A DNA stretch of 64,000 bases from Spirulina major PCC 6313 (GCF_001890765.1 NZ_KV878783.1:3562771-3626770), one strand, 5' to 3'. Shown: positions 25,893 to 35,314, counted from the stretch's first letter. Translations and numbers: made by a program. Notes: generated by a model from the letters alone, not told the origin.

Positions 25893-25927
25893 CCCCCGTT
25901 TTCTAAACGGGGGAGTAAGTCAACGTA
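25893..25927 (+). ncRNA. predicted right end and omega-RNA 3' hairpin of the TnpB element
   Basis: AATCCCCCGTTTTCTAAACGGGGGAGT forms a stem-loop ten bases after the tnpB stop, followed by AAGTCAAC. In this family the guide RNA scaffold overlaps the end of tnpB and the right end, and the guide is the flanking DNA, here starting near 25925 (GTAAAGTAAAGCTTGTTC). The exact border is a prediction. Confidence 0.5.
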
Positions 25928-25931
25928 AAGT

Positions 25932-26212
25932 AAAGCTTGTTCAGAAATCACCATGTCCAGATTAGCAGCCCCTCGCCCACGGGGCCTACTGCTTATGTAT
26001 CACTCAGGTTGCGAGTCTGGAGCGAGTATGAGTGAGCCAGAGGCTCACACGACCTGCCTGGAATCCTCTGGAGTGCGAGCTTCTAGCTCGCTGTCCTGAC
26101 GGAGAGAGGGATCAAGCGCAGGCTAGGTCAACCTGGGAAAGTTGTGTATCAGCAGTAGCCCCGTGGGAGAGGGGTTTGGAGTGAGGGTGATCAGTGAACA
26201 CGCTGTCACGAG
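25932..26212. mobile_element. dispersed MITE-like repeat, copy B, with a nested insertion
   Basis: The outer element has ends GCTTGTTCAGAAATCACC and the complement of GCGTGTTCACTGATCACC, and matches copy A at 20626-20718. Its core is interrupted after CCCCTCGCCC by about 180 bases. It sits directly beside the TnpB right end. Confidence 0.65.
25979..26162. mobile_element. nested small element inside MITE copy B
   Basis: Its ends are imperfect inverted repeats: ACGGGGCCTACTGCTTATG on the left and the complement of ACGGGGCTACTGCTGATAC on the right. Removing it restores the CCCCTCGCCCCGTGGGAG order of copy A. It has no open frame of note. The inner part holds an AGCGAG/CTCGCT-rich segment. Confidence 0.6.
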
Positions 26213-26219
26213 ACAAAAA

Positions 26220-27140
26220 TCATGATTCTTGCAGACCAAAACTGATCTGCTCCGATTCATAGTCCGGCGGTTCGATGTGAATCAACACCCGCACCGGGCC
26301 AAACCGTTCATCTAGAGCCTGTTCCACCGCTTCGGTAATCTCGTGGGCTGTTTCCACATCCTGAGCCTCAACAATCATGTGCATTTCGATAAAAACCTGC
26401 CGCCCCAACAAACCCCGTGAGGCAATGTCATGACAGTTCACCACCCCCGGCACCGTCATGGTGACTTGATAAATCGCTTCTGGTGCGATCGCAATCTCAT
26501 CCACTAACCACGGCAAATTATCCCGCAGCACCTCCCAACCACTGCGAAACACCAACAACGCCACCGGAAACGCCAGCACAATATCCAACCACAGCAACTG
26601 CGGCAGATCCCACACTCGACTCTGCCACAGCCCAATCATCCCCGCCAGCACCACGATCGTCACCCACACATCACTCATCGTATGCTTCGCATCGGCAATC
26701 AACAGCGGGCTATCCAACCGCAGCCCCACCCGCCGTTCATAGAACGCCACAAAAATATTAATCCCCAACACCAGCAGTAATAACCACAACTCCCCCCCCG
26801 ACACATTCACCGGACTCGCCCCCAGCCAAAGCCGCGTCACCGCCGAGCGCAGGATTTCAAAACAGGTAATGCCCAAAAATGCGGCAATTCCCAGCGCCCC
26901 CACCGCCTCAAATTTTTGATGACCATAGGGATGTTCGCGATCCGGGTGTGGGGAAGACCAGCGATTCGCCACAAGACCCAACACATTGTTGGCGCTGTCC
27001 GTCACACTGTGGAGCGCATCGGCTTGTAAACTCAACGACCCAGTCCAAAACCCCAGTCCGGCTTTAATCGCCATGACCAGGAGGTTAAAACCGAGGGTGA
27101 GGATCAACACGTAACGAACTTGATCCCGTGGGGATTGCAT
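26220..27140 (-). CDS. cation diffusion facilitator (CDF) transporter
   Basis: CDF proteins export divalent metals such as Zn, Co, Mn or Fe in exchange for protons. The 306-residue protein has six membrane segments (two near residues 15-60, then 75-100, 110-130, 150-175 and 180-200). The metal sites are HSVTD in the second and DAKHTMSD in the fifth. A C-terminal cytoplasmic domain (VTMTVPGVVNCHDIASR, VFIEMHMIVEAQ) ends in HIEPPDYE. The second in-frame Met, at 27140, was chosen as start. Metal choice is not clear from the HxxxD motifs alone. Confidence 0.9.
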   Translation of the reverse strand: MQSPRDQVRYVLILTLGFNLLVMAIKAGLGFWTGSLSLQADALHSVTDSANNVLGLVANRWSSPHPDREHPYGHQKFEAVGALGIAAFLGITCFEILRSAVTRLWLGASPVNVSGGELWLLLLVLGINIFVAFYERRVGLRLDSPLLIADAKHTMSDVWVTIVVLAGMIGLWQSRVWDLPQLLWLDIVLAFPVALLVFRSGWEVLRDNLPWLVDEIAIAPEAIYQVTMTVPGVVNCHDIASRGLLGRQVFIEMHMIVEAQDVETAHEITEAVEQALDERFGPVRVLIHIEPPDYESEQISFGLQES

Positions 27141-27340
27141 TACCATGATAAATATTCTGATCCGAAGCCAGTTTGTTGAAAATTGTCGCAGACTTCTGGG
27201 TCGATTTGCCCAGTGGGTGGATTCTGTGATTTACAGACGGACGTGATTCATGTTGTAATTTCCCTAACTTGAGCGACACCGTTTGCCGTCCCATCGAGTT
27301 TCTCGACTGCTATCTTTGATCGCTACTTTATTGGTTTCCA

Positions 27341-27691
27341 ATGCCCCAACTGAAAATTAATTTACTCGAAGGCTCTGTTTCGTTCACTTGCCCGCCGGAA
27401 ACGGTGCAGGCAATTCAAGAGGCGATCGCCTCCCTCATGCAAGATCTCAGAGCCAGTACTGTCAACAGCAGTAGCCCAGGGAAGCGTCCCAAGTCCAAAC
27501 CCCCCCTCGACTATTGCCACACAGGAGAGGTCTTTCTCGAACTGTTTTGCAATCCCAATATCTACCCCAGTCCGTTTGCTGCCAAGGTTTTAGTGACCCT
27601 CCGTGATGATCGTATCCGTCTGAGTTCAGAGGCAGAACTGACACGCCTGATTGAGGATCTGAATCAATATTGTGAGCAACTCGAAGCCTAG
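27341..27691 (+). CDS. small soluble protein of unknown function, 116 aa
   Basis: The sequence starts MPQLKINLLEGSVSFTCPPETVQAIQEAIASLMQ, has a flexible Ser/Lys/Pro linker at about 40-55, and ends with FLELFCNPNIYPSPFAAKVLVTLRDDRIRLSSE and a charged helix. The two-part layout suggests a beta-alpha domain plus a second beta-rich segment. There is no signal or membrane segment. Codon use and conserved-looking blocks support a real gene. I do not recognise the family. It has its own upstream spacer of about 190 bases divergent from the CDF gene. Confidence 0.65.
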   Translation: MPQLKINLLEGSVSFTCPPETVQAIQEAIASLMQDLRASTVNSSSPGKRPKSKPPLDYCHTGEVFLELFCNPNIYPSPFAAKVLVTLRDDRIRLSSEAELTRLIEDLNQYCEQLEA

Positions 27692-27903
27692 AATCCGATC
27701 AAGGCTAGGGCGAAGATGAGAAGAAGTCACGCCGGCGCTTTGATGGCAGCCGTGTGACTTCTCCAAGGGGGGATAATTGAGTCCAGCTTGGTTGGTACTG
27801 GGTTGGGCTTAATAACTCTTCGCTGGCATGGTGTTGCGATCGCTAGACAGGGTCTGTCGGAGAATAATCGGCATCCGTTCAGAACCCAGATTAGACCGGG
27901 AGC

Positions 27904-28167
27904 TTAATCGTTGTCCCAAGATTGTGCGCCGATCAAGTCCACGATGCGATCGCGCAGCAAATATTCACACTTCGCCAACTCGCATTCCACATACACCCAT
28001 TCGCGGGCAGGAATATGTTGGCACAGCACATAAATAGGTTGTTGGCGGCTCACCAAGCCCCGTTCGACCAATTGACGAGCTTCGTCTTGCAGCATTGAAA
28101 CCGAATAGTGGAGCCCAGCATCATACTCTGCATCTGGAGTGGGAGCCGTTAATGTATTTACACTCAT
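27904..28167 (-). CDS. DUF4327 family protein
   Basis: The 87-residue protein contains YSVSMLQDEARQLVERGLVSRQQPIYVLCQ and IPAREWVYVECELAKCEYLLRDRI, which match the cyanobacterial DUF4327 family as I remember it. Two Cys in ECELAKCEY and one in LCQ are conserved in the family. Small, soluble and likely cytoplasmic. No function is established for the family. Confidence 0.85.
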   Translation of the reverse strand: MSVNTLTAPTPDAEYDAGLHYSVSMLQDEARQLVERGLVSRQQPIYVLCQHIPAREWVYVECELAKCEYLLRDRIVDLIGAQSWDND

Positions 28168-28551
28168 AATTCACCTTTAATAAGCCTTAGCGGTGGTATA
28201 TCTAGAGCTAATTGGGTGGTGTAGTACGGAAAATTTTAGGTTTCCTACCCAGAGAAGCATCCTCATTCAGTATAGAGAGTTACAGATTAATTGCCCAGCT
28301 AGATAAGAATTCTAAAACACTGCTTCAATTTCAGTTATCTGTGTTACGAAAAACCCACAAAACACCGAAACCGAAGCACCATCAACCCAATTGCCCCATT
28401 AACGTGGATTTTGACAGCAGCAAGATCCTAACGGGATGATCAACGCCGATTCCCGCTTTGATTTTTGCTCTATTTTGCAGCCGACAGCAGTTTTGCAGGT
28501 TGATTATTCAAGGTGGAGAGGAAAAAGGGTTGAATTATAGATTAAGAGAGA
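28168..28551. other. 384-base intergenic region
   Basis: The region separates two leftward genes and must carry the DUF4327 promoter. A 75-codon rightward frame at 28212-28439 has no Shine-Dalgarno sequence and an unlikely composition, so it is not called. No repeat or hairpin terminator stands out. Confidence 0.4.
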
Positions 28552-30156
28552 TTATATAAATTCATCTCCAATGCCCTGAATCATTGAACGGGTTTGATTT
28601 TGAGACGGAAAGAGGGTCTCAAGCACCATATGCTGTGCGCTTGGCATCTGACCGTAGGTAAATGCCCAAGGAAATTGGGGTGGACAGTCTTTCATCAGCC
28701 ATTGGGCCAGATAAGGACTACCGTAAAGGATCGCGGCCCCGATCTTTTGGTCTCTTAATAAACCCTTAAGTTGTGTTTGAATGGCGGGGGCAAGGCTAGC
28801 GGTGCCGCGAAAGGGATTCCCCCGGATGAAGAGTTGGAGCAGGCTGGGGGTGTGGAGGGTGTCCCAGGGAAATTCGAGGAGTTGTTCGGGTTCGAGGCAG
28901 CGGAGTTGGTAGCCGTGGTGCTGGGGCAGGGCGATCGCCGGGGCGGTGCGACTGAGGAAGTCGCAGGTGAACAGGGAATGGGCGACGACAAAATTGATCG
29001 GTTGAGCGGCGGGTTCGGGGGCTTGGTATGCGTCGAGGGCGTGGGTGTGGAGGGAGTGGTGGAGGATGGTGTGGACGGTGGTTTGGGCGTGGGGACTGGC
29101 GAGGGTGGTGAGGCGATCGCTGATCATCCCGGTGGGTGGGGGGGCGAGTTTGGCTTTGGCGGCGGCGATGCGATCGGCGGTGGCGGCGATCTGAGCGGCG
29201 GGAATGCGTCCGGTTTCAACAGCGGCAGCGATGGCGAGGATTGCGGCTTCGGGGTCGGCGGGCATCAGGATAATATCGGCTCCGGCGGCCACGGCTTGCA
29301 CGGCCACTTCTGCCGGGCTGGCCCAATTGGCCACGCCGCCCATCACCAACGCATCGGTGACGATTAAGCCTTCAAAACCCAAGGTTTGCCGCAGTTGGCC
29401 GGTGAGGATCGGGGCGGAGAGGGTGGCGGGGGCGGTGTCGTCCCAGGCGGGGATCAGGAGATGGCCGGACATGACACTATCGACTCCGGCGGCGATCGCC
29501 GCTTGGAAGGGGGGAAGTTCGACCTGCTGGAGGCGATCGCGATCGTGGGTCAGGCTGGGGAGGTGGAGGTGGGAATCCGTTTGGGTATCGCCATGGCCGG
29601 GAAAATGTTTGGCACTGGTGAGGACGGGGTATTGATGGCAGCCTTGGATGAAGGCAGCGGCTAAACGCCCGACGGTGGCGGGATCTTCGCCGAAGGCCCG
29701 CACGTTAATCACGGGATTGTTGGGATTGTTGTTCACATCCACCACCGGGGCTAAAATCCAGTTCACCCCGATGCTGAGGGCTTCGGCGGCGGTGATCGCG
29801 CCCATCTGGGTGGCCAATGGGTCAGCCTGGGCGGGGTCGGCGATCGCACTCAAGGCCATGGGCGGTGGGAACCAAGTCGCGCCCGCAAACCGTTGCCCCA
29901 CCCCTTCTTCAATGTCGGCGGCAATCAGTAGCGGTGTGTCGGCCCAGGCTTGCAATTGCTCGGTACGAACGGCCACTTCCGTCACCGTTCCCCCCAGGAG
30001 AATCACGCCGCCGATCTGCCAATCGGTAATCCAGTGATGAAGTTGGGCGGCGGTGGCTTCCCATTGGGGGTAGGGGATTTGGTGGTCGAGGAGATGCCCC
30101 GATGCCCGGACGACGATCATTTGGCCAATTTGCGATCGCAAGCGTTCCCCATCCAT
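28552..30156 (-). CDS. GH3 beta-N-acetylhexosaminidase-like protein (NagZ family)
   Basis: NagZ-type enzymes remove N-acetylglucosamine from muropeptides during wall recycling. The 534-residue product has the GH3 N-terminal barrel: IGGVILLGG, the KHFPGHGDTQTDSH loop typical of NagZ, and GLIVTDALVMGG with the nucleophile Asp. A second domain (360-534) contains GMISDRLTT and LRDQKIGAAILYGSPY. The His of the GDTQTDSH loop is the NagZ acid/base. No signal peptide is seen. The start is the ATG just inside an in-frame GTG. Confidence 0.9.
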   Translation of the reverse strand: MDGERLRSQIGQMIVVRASGHLLDHQIPYPQWEATAAQLHHWITDWQIGGVILLGGTVTEVAVRTEQLQAWADTPLLIAADIEEGVGQRFAGATWFPPPMALSAIADPAQADPLATQMGAITAAEALSIGVNWILAPVVDVNNNPNNPVINVRAFGEDPATVGRLAAAFIQGCHQYPVLTSAKHFPGHGDTQTDSHLHLPSLTHDRDRLQQVELPPFQAAIAAGVDSVMSGHLLIPAWDDTAPATLSAPILTGQLRQTLGFEGLIVTDALVMGGVANWASPAEVAVQAVAAGADIILMPADPEAAILAIAAAVETGRIPAAQIAATADRIAAAKAKLAPPPTGMISDRLTTLASPHAQTTVHTILHHSLHTHALDAYQAPEPAAQPINFVVAHSLFTCDFLSRTAPAIALPQHHGYQLRCLEPEQLLEFPWDTLHTPSLLQLFIRGNPFRGTASLAPAIQTQLKGLLRDQKIGAAILYGSPYLAQWLMKDCPPQFPWAFTYGQMPSAQHMVLETLFPSQNQTRSMIQGIGDEFI

Positions 30157-30214
30157 CACACCACACCTCCAACGATGGGGATCAGCCTATCACAATTACA
30201 CCCCATGCCCTGCC

Positions 30215-31954
30215 CTAACGCCGTTGCCACCAAATCACCCCCGCCATCATGAACCCCAACGCCGGAAACACAATCACCGCTAACCAGCCCAGTAACCGCG
30301 ATTGCTCCACCGAAAGGATGATGCGGCGATTTTCTAAGGTTTTCGGACGAATCGAGAGCAACTGTTCATCCTCATCGGCCAGCCACTTGACGGAATTTAA
30401 GAACATATCGCCATTGAGTTGCTGCTCAAACCAGCCATTGGTCGCAAAGGTGGCATTACCAAACACCACCAGCCGCGCTTCGGGTTCTGCATCATCCTCC
30501 TCGTCCTCTTCATCCACCGTCTCCGCTTCCTCCGGGGTTTCGTCCTCATCGGCCGTTGCCGCTGCGTCATCGTCGATCGCATCAGCCTCCGGGCCCAGTT
30601 CCTCCCCCACCTCCAGCGGATCATCCAGGGAGAGCAGATCATTGTCCCGATCTAGCTCGGCCAAACGTTCCGCCACCCGATCCGCCTCCACCGGTTGGGT
30701 GAGGGCTACGCCCAGGTTTAAGGGGCCTTCGAGATCTTCATCGGGGTCAAACTCCAGGGTTTCCGAGGAGACATTTTGTTCCGCCCAACTTTCAGCACTG
30801 GTGATCGCCAGGGGGGTGGCGATCACATCGTCGGCATCGTCGATCCGGATGGCTTGGGCGAGGGGATAGAAGGAAATGCCGTTTTGGAAATCGAGGGTGA
30901 TCGGGTGGCCGCCGTATTGGGTAACGATGGGGGTGGCGGGGCCGAGATTGGCGGCATTGCCCGCCCCAGAGGCATCAATTACCAAGCGGCCATCGAGTCG
31001 AATCCCCCAATCCGCGAGGAGGGGTTCAAGGCCGGAGAAGGTTTCCGGGTCGAGGAGGACGAAGACGCTGCCGCCTTCATTGAGATAGGTGGCGATCGCA
31101 TCCACTTCCCCGGCAAACAAGGCCCGCTCTGGACTAGCCACCACGAGCACCGTAGTATCTAGGGGAATCTGAGTTTCTACGGCGAGATCTAAGGGGCTAA
31201 CTTGATAGCCTTTTTCTTCGAGGCTGGTGACGGCTTGATAGAGTCCGCCTTCCACGGGGTCGAGGGGCAATTCACCATGACCTTGGAGAAAATAAACATG
31301 GGGTTGGCGATCGCGCAGAATCTTTTCAATGCCGTTGGTGATTTGCAATTCCGCCAGGGATTCCTCTTGCCGCAAGGTTTGGATCAACAGGGTTTTACGC
31401 CCATATTCCAAATGCACTTCCCCGATCACCTCCACCCCAAACCGATTCGCCGCCGATACCTCCGTGGCCGGGTCAGCGTAGACATAGCGAAAATTCGGGT
31501 TTAAGCGGCTGTAGTTTTTCAGTAATGTTTGATCAATCGAATCGGGAACTGGTTCAAAAATCCAAACGGTGAGGGGTTCGGCGAGGGACTTTACCAAGGT
31601 TTCGGTTTGGGGGGAGAGGGTGAATAGCTGGGTTTCTGTCATATCGACTTGAACCCCGTAGCGGACCGCCAACACATTCACGCAGCCCAGAATCACCACC
31701 ATCGCCACCGTGGCCGCGATCGCATTCGTCCCCACCTGAGCAGAACGCCGTTGGGATAATCGGGACACAATCCCAAGACGCTGTTCCACCGCCACCAAGG
31801 TAATCAAGCTCCCCACGCCCACAAACAGGCCCGCGAGCAACCGCGAACCCTGACCTAATCCCAGAATGACGAAACCGGTGGTCAAGAGACAGGGGCCAAC
31901 CCAAATCAGCAGGGATCGCCAAACTTTATGCTTGAGAAAAACGGGCAATTTCAT
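30215..31954 (-). CDS. GldG-family ABC-type auxiliary membrane protein
   Basis: The 579-residue protein has two N-terminal membrane segments (about 13-60), a third near 80-100, a large exported region and a last membrane segment (about 550-570) with a WWQRR end. The soluble part resembles the GldG/ABC_transp_aux domain (LAEPLTVWIFEP, LQGHGELPLDPVEGGLY, LNEGGSVFVLLDPETFSG). Cyanobacterial relatives usually accompany ABC permease and ATPase genes, which are not seen here. Residues about 410-495 are an acidic insertion (Asp/Glu/Ala) that is presumably flexible. Function is unproven; secretion or gliding has been proposed for relatives. Confidence 0.8.
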   Translation of the reverse strand: MKLPVFLKHKVWRSLLIWVGPCLLTTGFVILGLGQGSRLLAGLFVGVGSLITLVAVEQRLGIVSRLSQRRSAQVGTNAIAATVAMVVILGCVNVLAVRYGVQVDMTETQLFTLSPQTETLVKSLAEPLTVWIFEPVPDSIDQTLLKNYSRLNPNFRYVYADPATEVSAANRFGVEVIGEVHLEYGRKTLLIQTLRQEESLAELQITNGIEKILRDRQPHVYFLQGHGELPLDPVEGGLYQAVTSLEEKGYQVSPLDLAVETQIPLDTTVLVVASPERALFAGEVDAIATYLNEGGSVFVLLDPETFSGLEPLLADWGIRLDGRLVIDASGAGNAANLGPATPIVTQYGGHPITLDFQNGISFYPLAQAIRIDDADDVIATPLAITSAESWAEQNVSSETLEFDPDEDLEGPLNLGVALTQPVEADRVAERLAELDRDNDLLSLDDPLEVGEELGPEADAIDDDAAATADEDETPEEAETVDEEDEEDDAEPEARLVVFGNATFATNGWFEQQLNGDMFLNSVKWLADEDEQLLSIRPKTLENRRIILSVEQSRLLGWLAVIVFPALGFMMAGVIWWQRR

Positions 31955-32044
31955 AGGTTGAGAAGGAGGGCCTGAGCAGATAATGCGATCGCGAGGGTCT
32001 GATTCCGTTTCCGCTGCATTCTATCTATTATTCTGAAAAAATTG

Positions 32045-33136
32045 ATGATCAAACTTTATACTCAGCATCACGGTGGCCAAGCTTGGCTAGAGCAGCAGCG
32101 GGGCAAACGTCCCCATTTTGCCTGTATCTTGGGCTTTACAGCAACCGGACTTCACCCCGGCATCTCTGCCGCCGGGGCAACACCCCAGGATCGTCAATAT
32201 ACCGCGATCGCTGATGCCGAGTTTTTGATCAACGGGCCCCACCCCACTCCCGCCTTTCCCTTGCCGCCGTTGGAGGTGGGAGCTTCGCCGGTGTTAATTA
32301 CGCGGGCAGTGGTGGCGGGGTTGGGGGTTCCCCTGTCGTTATTCAATGCCGGATTGCCCCAACCTCCCGCCGTCCCCGCGATTGATCTGAGGGGGCAGAG
32401 TGCCGCCTGTGTGGCCACCGGGGCGGCACTACCGCTGGAAACGGTGCGCCATCTGTTGGATCAAGGTATGGCTTGGGGGGCCCGCTTGGGATCGTCGGAT
32501 CATCCGCTCTGGATTGGGGAATGTGTGGTGGGGGGGACAACCACGGCCCTGGCGGTGTTGATGGGGTTGGGAATTGCCGCCGAGGGCAAAATCAACAGTT
32601 CCCATCCCCACTGCAACCATGGGCAAAAAGAGCAGATTGTGCAACAGGGGTTAGCGATCGCCGCCCTTGGCCCTGACCCTGATCCGCTGGCGGTGTTGGC
32701 GGCCGTGGGTGATCCGATGCAATGTGTGGCGGCGGGGATGGCGATCGCTGCCAGTCGGAGCGGGGGGGTATTGTTGGCCGGTGGCACGCAAATGTTGGCC
32801 GTCTATGCCCTGGCCCAAGCGATCGCCCCCACTCACCACCTACCGTGGAACCCAGAACGGATCGTAGTAGGCACAACGCGCTGGGTGGCCGAAGATCCCA
32901 GCGGTGACACCGTTGGCCTCGCCCACGCCATTGGCCCTGTGCCCCTTCTCGCCACCCAACTCAACTTTACCCACGCCAAAACCCCCACCCTCCGCGCCTA
33001 TGAGCAAGGCTATGTCAAGGAAGGGGTGGGGGCAGGGGGAGCCGCGATCGCAGCAACGCTCTATGGTCAATGGGACAATGAAACCCTTGTGGCCGCGATC
33101 GACGCGATCGCCCACCGCGAGCGCACCAAATCCTAG
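32045..33136 (+). CDS. CobT-like nicotinate mononucleotide-dependent phosphoribosyltransferase (UPF0284)
   Basis: The 363-residue protein contains GHP-type ligand loops (WIGECVVGGTTTALAVLMGLG, GAAIAATLYG) and matches the UPF0284/CobT-like family common in cyanobacteria. Bacterial CobT activates the lower ligand base in cobamide synthesis; for this branch the exact base is uncertain, as many cyanobacteria make pseudocobalamin. The start is the ATG one codon inside a TTG. Its stop overlaps the end of the convergent zinc-ribbon gene by four bases. Confidence 0.8.
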   Translation: MIKLYTQHHGGQAWLEQQRGKRPHFACILGFTATGLHPGISAAGATPQDRQYTAIADAEFLINGPHPTPAFPLPPLEVGASPVLITRAVVAGLGVPLSLFNAGLPQPPAVPAIDLRGQSAACVATGAALPLETVRHLLDQGMAWGARLGSSDHPLWIGECVVGGTTTALAVLMGLGIAAEGKINSSHPHCNHGQKEQIVQQGLAIAALGPDPDPLAVLAAVGDPMQCVAAGMAIAASRSGGVLLAGGTQMLAVYALAQAIAPTHHLPWNPERIVVGTTRWVAEDPSGDTVGLAHAIGPVPLLATQLNFTHAKTPTLRAYEQGYVKEGVGAGGAAIAATLYGQWDNETLVAAIDAIAHRERTKS

Positions 33137-33369
33137 CCCATGGCAATGCCGGGCGCATAGGCTTCATGCACTACGCCGGTTTGCGTACAACTCAGCAAGA
33201 AATAGTCACAGTGTGGGCATTGAATCTGAGCCGTGTGGTGTTGCATCGAATACAGCTTTTCCGCGTGACTTCCACAGTTTGGGCAGTGGACTTGCTGAAC
33301 TTTCGCAAATTTAAACGGCGGGGGCACGGTCTCTTGAGAGTTGGGGGTCAGTACGGTCGATAAATTCAT
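33133..33369 (-). CDS. small zinc-ribbon protein, 78 aa
   Basis: The protein contains two CxxC knuckles (CPNCGSHAEKLY and QCPHCDYFLLSC) separated by 19 residues, a classic zinc ribbon. The N-terminus is flexible and Pro-rich. Relatives occur in cyanobacteria and are sometimes misnamed PriA for the shared zinc knuckles; the helicase domain is absent here. A role in nucleic-acid or protein binding is possible but unproven. It converges on the CobT-like gene with a four-base overlap. Confidence 0.75.
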   Translation of the reverse strand: MNLSTVLTPNSQETVPPPFKFAKVQQVHCPNCGSHAEKLYSMQHHTAQIQCPHCDYFLLSCTQTGVVHEAYAPGIAMG

Positions 33370-33865
33370 AATGTGTTGCTACACGAACGTGTAACTAAAG
33401 AAAATTGTTATAAAGTGCGGCTCGTCATTGGGCTTAATCTAGTGATTGATGGTGGGGCATCCAGGCAAAGTTATCATGGTTTCGTTGATCCCCAGTGGGT
33501 TTTAGTCGAATTTTGGCAATTCTCTAGATATTTCTCATGGTCATTCACAACACGAGTGAATTGCAGGATTCTTAAGGTTCTCTTTAGCCTTGGCTTCCCT
33601 AGGGGGTTGGCGGTTGGCGTTGGATGGTTCAAGGGCGATCGCCCTTGCATGGCTAGGTTGGGAGGAACCCAACCATTGCCCATTTCAGAATATCCAATTT
33701 TCCTGACATAAAATATCCATCGGACGCTAGATCTTCAAACCGTTTTTTGAGAGATTTTCCCCGGCAATCTCTATCAAAAGAGGGATGATCCCCACCCTCC
33801 TGGGCCAACTCTCCGGTATCGTAGAAACGATTGAAAACCCCGAAGACGAACGGTGAGGAGACGGT
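33370..33865. other. 496-base intergenic region before menB
   Basis: Two structures are visible: a HIP1-centred palindrome AAGGGCGATCGCCCTT at 33631-33646, and a hairpin GGTTGGG/CCCAACC at 33656-33674. The zinc-ribbon promoter must lie near 33370-33430. A long leftward frame overlapping menB is a shadow. Nothing else is supported. Confidence 0.5.
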
Positions 33866-34699
33866 ATGGCGATCGCATGGCACATGGTGAAATCCTACGA
33901 AGATATTCTGTATCACAAGTCCGATGGCATCGCTAAAATCACCATCAACCGCCCCCATAAGCGCAACGCCTTCCGCCCCAAAACCGTCATGGAACTCTAC
34001 GACGCATTTAGTAATGTGCGCGAAGATCCCCGCATTGGCGTGGTGCTGTTCACCGGAGCCGGGCCCCACACCGACGGGAAATATGCCTTTTGTTCCGGCG
34101 GGGATCAATCCGTGCGGGGCGAGGGGGGGTACATTGACGAGGCCGGTACACCCCGGTTGAATGTCCTCGATCTCCAGCGGTTGATTCGCTCGATGCCCAA
34201 GGTAGTCATTGCCCTGGTGGCAGGGTATGCGATCGGCGGTGGCCATGTGCTGCATTTAATTTGTGATTTAACGATCGCAGCCGACAACGCCATTTTTGGG
34301 CAAACCGGGCCCAAGGTGGGCAGCTTTGACGGCGGCTTTGGCGCGTCCTATCTCGCCCGCTGCGTCGGTCAAAAGAAAGCCCGCGAAATTTGGTTTCTCT
34401 GTCGTCAATACAATGCCCAGCAAGCCCTGGATATGGGGCTGGTGAACCATGTCGTTCCCCTCGACGATCTCGAAGCCGAGGGCATCCAGTGGGCCTCGGA
34501 AATTCTCCAAAAAAGCCCGATCGCCATTCGCTGTTTAAAAGCTGCCTTCAACGCTGATTGTGATGGTCAAGCGGGGTTACAGGAACTCGCGGGCAACGCG
34601 ACGCTGCTGTACTACATGACCGCAGAAGGAGCCGAAGGGAAACAAGCCTTTCTCGAAAAACGCCCCCCCGATTTTCGCCAATATCCCTGGCTACCCTAG
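33866..34699 (+). CDS. menB: 1,4-dihydroxy-2-naphthoyl-CoA synthase
   Basis: MenB closes the second ring of the naphthoquinone head group. In cyanobacteria this supplies phylloquinone, the electron carrier of photosystem I. The 277-residue crotonase-fold protein contains [35 protein letters not shown] with the oxyanion glycines, and [12 protein letters not shown], which is specific to MenB, and ends [27 protein letters not shown] precedes the ATG at good spacing. The stop TAG is shared with the first bases of a MITE end. Confidence 0.95.
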   Translation: MAIAWHMVKSYEDILYHKSDGIAKITINRPHKRNAFRPKTVMELYDAFSNVREDPRIGVVLFTGAGPHTDGKYAFCSGGDQSVRGEGGYIDEAGTPRLNVLDLQRLIRSMPKVVIALVAGYAIGGGHVLHLICDLTIAADNAIFGQTGPKVGSFDGGFGASYLARCVGQKKAREIWFLCRQYNAQQALDMGLVNHVVPLDDLEAEGIQWASEILQKSPIAIRCLKAAFNADCDGQAGLQELAGNATLLYYMTAEGAEGKQAFLEKRPPDFRQYPWLP

Positions 34700-34829
34700 T
34701 GGACTGTCTAGCCTCAGATGGCAAGTAACTTGAAGACTGAGCGAAGTCGAAGTCTGGTACTCCGGGGTTCGACTCCGCTCACCCCTCTGGATAACAACTC
34801 ACCTTTTTAAGCTAGACAAGACACTAGTA
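34697..34829. mobile_element. 133-base MITE-like element after menB
   Basis: The left end CTAGTGGACTGTCTAGC matches the complement of the right end (GCTAGACAAGACACTAG) at 14 of 17 positions. The ends begin CTAG, so a TA target, as used by IS630-type elements, is plausible. The inner part has a GAGCGAAGTCGAAG/CGACTCCGCTC near-palindrome. Confidence 0.6.
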
Positions 34830-35314
34830 CAGCATCAAGGCTAAAAATTAGGATGCTTGTCGTGACACGACACCTGTTAATCGGTGGGTTACGGCGAATC
34901 GCTGAATTACTAGTGATAACGGGAGTTGAAGCCGCCTAACCTACCCTACTACACTATTTCAGCTAAAATAGTGCAGTAGAATTTTGATGTTTTTTTTGCA
35001 TTGTAGAGAATTTCAGCGATTTTCTAATACACAGCTTTAGCTGAAACAGTCCACTATAATAAAGTAGTATTTTAACTTTGCCACGCCAGTAGGGTGCTGT
35101 TAGCGAAGCGTAACGCATCGCCACGTTGAGCTTTGGACATTCAAGAGATTGGGGAGGATACCGACACATCCTGCCCAATCTCAACGCTTTAATCCATGAC
35201 GGTAACTCGCTTATGTGTCGCAATCAAACACAAACACCAAGCCGGGTGTAGCGAACCCAACGTGGTGTTTGATCGTGTTGTGATTATTTACGATCGCGAA
35301 ACACACAGTTCAAG
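34830..35314. other. repeat-rich intergenic region
   Basis: No gene is supported. The region holds a hairpin (CTAC/ACTATTT against AAATAGTGCAGTAG, 34946-34979), a second outer inverted repeat with 34698 (ACAGTCCACT at 35046-35055) and one copy of the CAGTAGGGTGCTGTTAGCGAAGCG repeat near 35088. A leftward frame of 86 codons at 34963-35223 spans these and looks spurious. Confidence 0.55.
35088..35122 (-). repeat. dispersed GCTTCGCTAACAGCACCCTACTGGCG repeat, copy 1
   Basis: The complement of the sequence found twice at 44.5-44.7 kb appears here as CCAGTAGGGTGCTGTTAGCGAAGCG. It shows that this short repeat is scattered over distances of at least 9 kb and in both orientations. Confidence 0.7.

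Noticed and set aside
28212-28439. 75-codon rightward gene
   Set aside because: No start signal, unlikely composition and no recognisable motif.
28771-29664. Glycine- and alanine-rich rightward frames
   Set aside because: They are antisense to the GH3 gene and have composition typical of shadows.
34963-35223. 86-codon leftward gene
   Set aside because: It spans a hairpin and a dispersed repeat, has no Shine-Dalgarno sequence and odd composition.
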